A stretch of 64,000 nucleotides of DNA from CAZAKZ01 sp964485695 (GTDB taxonomy: Bacteria; Planctomycetota; JAFGQW01): contig CAZAKZ010000005.1 in NCBI GenBank assembly GCA_964485695.1, positions 1 through 64,000 on the forward strand, read 5' to 3'. Under the pieces are notes generated by a model that worked only from the letters and a program-made list of their open reading frames with translations, ran no database searches and had not been told where the DNA came from. The position numbers were made by a program, and so were the translations under genes. This document shows positions 61,132 through 64,000 of the stretch, one piece after another. The first letter of the stretch is position 1, and each line of letters opens with the position of its first letter.

Positions 61132-62073
61132 TCAGGACTGGATGTGCTTGAACCAATCCACCGTCTCCTCGAGGCCTTCGCGTACCGTGAACCTCGGCTC
61201 GAATCCCAGCAGACGACGGGCCTTGCCGATGTCGGCCTGGGAATGGCGGATGTCGCCATCCCGCGGGGGCTCGTGGTTCGGGGTGATCTCGACCTCGAGG
61301 AGGGAGCCGATCTCCTCGAGAAGTTCCAGGAGGGATATCCGCCCCCCCAGGGCCACGTTGAAGGCCTCCCCCAGCGCCGCCTCCCCGGCCTCGGCGGCCT
61401 TGAGGTTGGCCTGGACTGCGTCTTCCACAAAGGTGAAATCCCTGGACTGGTTTCCGTCGCCGTAGATCACCGGCTGCCCGCCCCCCAGCACACTGGTGAT
61501 GAACCTGGGGATGACCGCTGCATAGTGGGACTCCGGATCCTGGCGGCGGCCGAATATGTTGAAATACCTGAGCATGACGGTCGGGACGCCGTAGAGGCGA
61601 TGGAAGAGCCGGCAGTAGTATTCCCCGGCCTGCTTGCCCACCGCATAGGGCGAGATCGGCCTTCCCTCCTCGCCCTCGCGCTTGGGCAGGGTGGGGGTTT
61701 CGCCGTAAACGGAGGATGAACTGGAAAAGACCACCCGCTCCACCCCGGCGTCCCGGGCAGCCAGGAGCAGGTTCATGGTGCCGATACCATTGGCCGCATC
61801 GCTGGAGAGCGGATCCTGGACGCTGCGAGACACGCTCGGGATCGCGCCGAGGTGATAGACGTGGGTTACCCCTTTCATTGCCCGGGCCACGTCATCGGCA
61901 CGAACGAGACTGCCTTCCACGATTTCGATGTCCAGACCCTCGAGGTTGGCTCGGTGGCCGGTGGAAAAATCGTCCAGAACTCGAACCGCATCCCCCCTGT
62001 CAAGGAGCGCGCGGACGAGGTTGCAACCGATGAAACCGGCTCCACCGGTGACCAGGTTGAATCGTCGAGTCAC
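61132..62073 (-). CDS. NAD-dependent nucleotide-sugar epimerase/dehydratase
   Basis: The 313-residue extended SDR enzyme has 'NLVTGGAGFIGCNLVRALLD', 'LDDFSTGHRANLE', 'YHLGAIPSVSRSVQDP', 'VFSSSSSVYGETPTLP', 'SPYAVGKQAGEYYC' (Tyr-x3-Lys) and 'GDGNQSRDFTFVEDAVQA'. This is the pattern of UDP-glucose/UDP-GlcNAc 4-epimerases of the GalE/WbpP-like group; the exact substrate is not fixed. The GTG at 62073 overlaps the wecB stop as GTGA and follows GGAGGAAGG. Confidence 0.9.
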   Translation of the reverse strand: MTRRFNLVTGGAGFIGCNLVRALLDRGDAVRVLDDFSTGHRANLEGLDIEIVEGSLVRADDVARAMKGVTHVYHLGAIPSVSRSVQDPLSSDAANGIGTMNLLLAARDAGVERVVFSSSSSVYGETPTLPKREGEEGRPISPYAVGKQAGEYYCRLFHRLYGVPTVMLRYFNIFGRRQDPESHYAAVIPRFITSVLGGGQPVIYGDGNQSRDFTFVEDAVQANLKAAEAGEAALGEAFNVALGGRISLLELLEEIGSLLEVEITPNHEPPRDGDIRHSQADIGKARRLLGFEPRFTVREGLEETVDWFKHIQS

Positions 62074-63176
62074 TTTCCTTCCTCCCCAATCAAGATCCTG
62101 GCAATGCGGTCGGCCGCCCGACCATCCCAGAACTTCGGCCTTGTCATGTGGCTCCGATCCGTCCCGAGCGCCTCCTCGATGCCCGCGCGGATACGAGCCG
62201 GATCGCTGCCCACCAGGCGGTTCCTCCCCATCTCGAGGGTCACCGGCCTTTCGGTGGAGTCGCGTAACGTCACGCAGGGAATCCCGAGAACCAGGGCCTC
62301 CTCCTGCGCACCGCCGGAATCGGTCAGGATGATGTCCGCCCCGGAGAACAGGTTCAGGAATTCCAGGTAGCCCATGGGGGGCACCGGCCTGATCCCGCCC
62401 GAGGATTCCAGACATCCCTCCAGGCCGAAGGCGTGGATGTTCTTTTCCGTACGGGGATGGACGGGAAATACGACGGGAAGTCGTTTCCCCAGGTCCGCTA
62501 CGGCTTCGAGGATCCCTCGCAAGGTCCCGGCATCGTCCACGTTGGAGGGCCGGTGCAGGGTCATCACGCCGTAAGACCCCTTCCGGGCCGCTGCAGGGAG
62601 CTCTAGCTTCTGCCACGCCTCCCGGCTGGCCTCGAGGGAATCGATCATGACGTTGCCCACCAGGAAGATTTTCTCCCCCGGAATGCCCTCGGCTTTCAGG
62701 TTCTCCAATCCCGAGTCCTCGGTGACGAAGAGCCAGTCGGATATCCGATCGGTGAGCAGGCGATTGATCTCCTCCGGCATCGAACGGTCGAAGCTCCTGA
62801 GCCCCGCCTCCACGTGCGCCACCTTCACACCCAGCTTCACGGCGGCCAGGCTCGCGGCCAGGGTGGAGTTGACGTCTCCCACCACCACGATGGCGTCAGC
62901 GGGGTGGGCAATGAGGTCCGCCTCGAACGCCTTGAGGACGGCTCCGGTCTGGATTCCGTGGCTACCGGATCCCACCCCCAGGTCGGCGTCGGGGGCAGGG
63001 ATTCCCAGGTCCCGGAAGAAGGCCTCGCTCATGGCTTCGTCGTAATGCTGCCCCGTGTGTACGAGGCGCACCGTCAGGCCCACCCCTGCAAGGGCCCGGT
63101 GCACGGGCGCAATCTTGACGAAGTTCGGACGCGCACCGGCGACGAGGGTGACCTTCTCGAGTTTCGCCCGGTTCAT
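62070..63176 (-). CDS. wecB: UDP-N-acetylglucosamine 2-epimerase (non-hydrolysing)
   Basis: WecB interconverts UDP-GlcNAc and UDP-ManNAc. The 368-residue GT-B-fold protein has 'LVAGARPNFVKIAPVHRAL', 'VHTGQHYDEAMSEAFF', 'VVGDVNSTLAASLAAVKLG', 'VAHVEAGLRSFDRSMPEEINR', in pieces, 'VMTLHRPSNVDD' and 'ILTDSGGAQEEALVLGIP', all hallmark stretches with the catalytic acids and His. The ATG at 63176 overlaps the upstream epimerase stop as ATGA. It suggests that an N-acetylmannosamine-derived sugar is part of the polysaccharide. Confidence 0.95.
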   Translation of the reverse strand: MNRAKLEKVTLVAGARPNFVKIAPVHRALAGVGLTVRLVHTGQHYDEAMSEAFFRDLGIPAPDADLGVGSGSHGIQTGAVLKAFEADLIAHPADAIVVVGDVNSTLAASLAAVKLGVKVAHVEAGLRSFDRSMPEEINRLLTDRISDWLFVTEDSGLENLKAEGIPGEKIFLVGNVMIDSLEASREAWQKLELPAAARKGSYGVMTLHRPSNVDDAGTLRGILEAVADLGKRLPVVFPVHPRTEKNIHAFGLEGCLESSGGIRPVPPMGYLEFLNLFSGADIILTDSGGAQEEALVLGIPCVTLRDSTERPVTLEMGRNRLVGSDPARIRAGIEEALGTDRSHMTRPKFWDGRAADRIARILIGEEGK

Positions 63177-64000
63177 GTACGGGCCTTCCCGGTTGCCGTG
63201 AACCAGTCCACGAACGACTCCAGACCCCGGTCGAAGGGGTAGGCCGGATGATATCCGATCTCCTTGCCGGCCAGCGTGGTATCCGCCAGGGTGTGCACCA
63301 TGTCCCCCGGATGCATCGGGACGAACTCGAGCCGGGCCTTCTTCGACAGGGCCTCCTCGATGCCCCTCACCATGTCGAGGAGCGTGATGCGATGGCCGCC
63401 GCCGAGGTTGTAGATGCGGCAACCGTCGGGTGCCTTCATGGCGGCGATCACCCCGTCGATGATGTCGTCCACGAACGTGTAGTCGCGCGTTGTGCTTCCG
63501 TCGCCGAAGAGTCGGATCTCTCTCTCCTCGAGGATGAACCGGGCGAACTTGTGGATGGCCATCTCGGGCCTCTGCCGCGGGCCGAACACGGTGAAGAATC
63601 TCAGGCAGGTGGCCGGAATTCCGTGGCAAACGTGGTAGACGTACGCAATCTGCTCGCCGATGAGCTTGGTGGCCGCATACGGCGACAGGGGATCCAGATG
63701 TTCCTCCGCCTCGCTGAAAGGCAGCTTCGAGCTGGAACCGTAGACCGAGGAGCTGGAACCGAAGACGTAGTGCGTGAGGGAGTGCTTCCGGGCGGCCTCG
63801 AGCAGGCGATACGTGCCGGTGACGTTCACCTCCTGGTAGAGCAAGGGATCCTCGAGGCTCGGCCTCACTCCGGCCATGGCGGCCAGATGGACCAGGGTGA
63901 AGGGACCGCTCACGGCCTCGAACAGGCCCTCCACGTCGCCGGCATTTCTCAGGTCCCCCTCCACCATCCGGAACCGGTCCCCCCCGATCGCTTCCAGTTC
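63173..64000 (-). CDS. UDP-glucuronate 4-epimerase-like SDR enzyme, partial
   Basis: The gene runs off the right edge of the window, so its N-terminal NAD-binding end is missing. The visible 275 residues include 'FTLVHLAAMAGVRPSLEDP', 'EVNVTGTYRLLEAAR', 'VFGSSSSVYG', 'SPYAATKLIGEQIAYVY' (Tyr-x3-Lys), 'RFFTVFGPRQRPEMAIHKF' and 'FGDGSTTRDYTFVDDI', the usual pattern of UDP-glucuronate 4-epimerases and relatives. Its stop overlaps the wecB start as ATGA. It would supply galacturonate or a similar sugar for the EPS, which would also fit a uronate-amidating amidotransferase. Confidence 0.9.
   Translation of the reverse strand, partial: ELEAIGGDRFRMVEGDLRNAGDVEGLFEAVSGPFTLVHLAAMAGVRPSLEDPLLYQEVNVTGTYRLLEAARKHSLTHYVFGSSSSVYGSSSKLPFSEAEEHLDPLSPYAATKLIGEQIAYVYHVCHGIPATCLRFFTVFGPRQRPEMAIHKFARFILEEREIRLFGDGSTTRDYTFVDDIIDGVIAAMKAPDGCRIYNLGGGHRITLLDMVRGIEEALSKKARLEFVPMHPGDMVHTLADTTLAGKEIGYHPAYPFDRGLESFVDWFTATGKART

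Noticed and set aside
1..64000. CRISPR arrays, rRNA, tRNA, transposases, phage genes
   Set aside because: No regularly spaced repeats, no rRNA or tRNA signatures, and no recombinase or transposase motifs were seen on either strand.

Overview
The window is 64 kb of high-GC DNA from a Gram-negative bacterium. An OprO/OprP-type outer-membrane porin, lipoproteins with lipoboxes, TolB-like and Wza-like periplasmic proteins and a Wzz/Wza polysaccharide exporter all point to a two-membrane envelope. A ferredoxin-dependent 2-oxoacid oxidoreductase and a bacteriohemerythrin suggest anaerobic or microaerobic life. A membrane-tethered ECF sigma factor fused to many carboxypeptidase-regulatory-like repeats, and large SUMF1/FGE-domain and TPR proteins, are typical of Planctomycetota or similar deep-branching groups. 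That assignment is inference from gene content, not proof. TAA, TAG and TGA all end genes here. No rRNA, tRNA, CRISPR array or intact transposase was seen. A 10-N scaffold gap lies inside nadB.

Layout. 0-8 kb: an AT-richer coiled-coil membrane protein, a gene-poor stretch, a secreted glycoside-hydrolase-like protein, a porin and a double FGE-domain membrane protein. 8-16.4 kb: a histidine kinase / sigma-54 activator pair, a 1535-residue TPR protein and an exosortase-type polysaccharide deacetylase, all on the + strand. 16.4-21.5 kb: hemerythrin, nadB, a glycosyltransferase and a PaaK-like AMP ligase. 21.5-28 kb: the sigma-factor fusion, flanked by two palindromic elements, and a VWA/seven-bladed-propeller lipoprotein. 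28-31.5 kb: a vor/kor-type 2-oxoacid:ferredoxin oxidoreductase operon with a P-loop protein. 31.6-38 kb: hemA-hemC-hemB-hemL continuing without a break into a sensor kinase and OmpR-type regulator. 38-41 kb: a secreted beta-helix protein and a TolB-like lipoprotein gene broken by a TGA. 41.3-44.3 kb: a 1008-residue fusion of CoA-transferase, GNAT acetyltransferase and histone-deacetylase-like domains. 44.3-64 kb: an exosortase-A (XrtA/PEP-CTERM)-type exopolysaccharide cluster with glycosyltransferases, amidotransferase, O-ligase, tyrosine kinase, ATPase, Wzz and Wza, then a GAF histidine kinase and nucleotide-sugar genes (rfbA, rfbB, rfbD, wecB, two further epimerases) running off the right edge.

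How the genes work together. The two + strand regulators at 8-10.7 kb, the TPR protein, the deacetylase and the 44-64 kb cluster are the parts that normally sit in one XrtA-linked EPS locus; here about 28 kb of other genes separates them. The exosortase itself, the initiating sugar-phosphate transferase, the flippase and rfbC are not in the window. The most unusual items are the CoA-transferase/GNAT/deacetylase fusion, the tethered sigma factor between two palindromic elements with a shared core, a 181-bp inverted-repeat element that appears to supply the start codon of a glycosyltransferase, and a heme operon that ends in its own two-component system.
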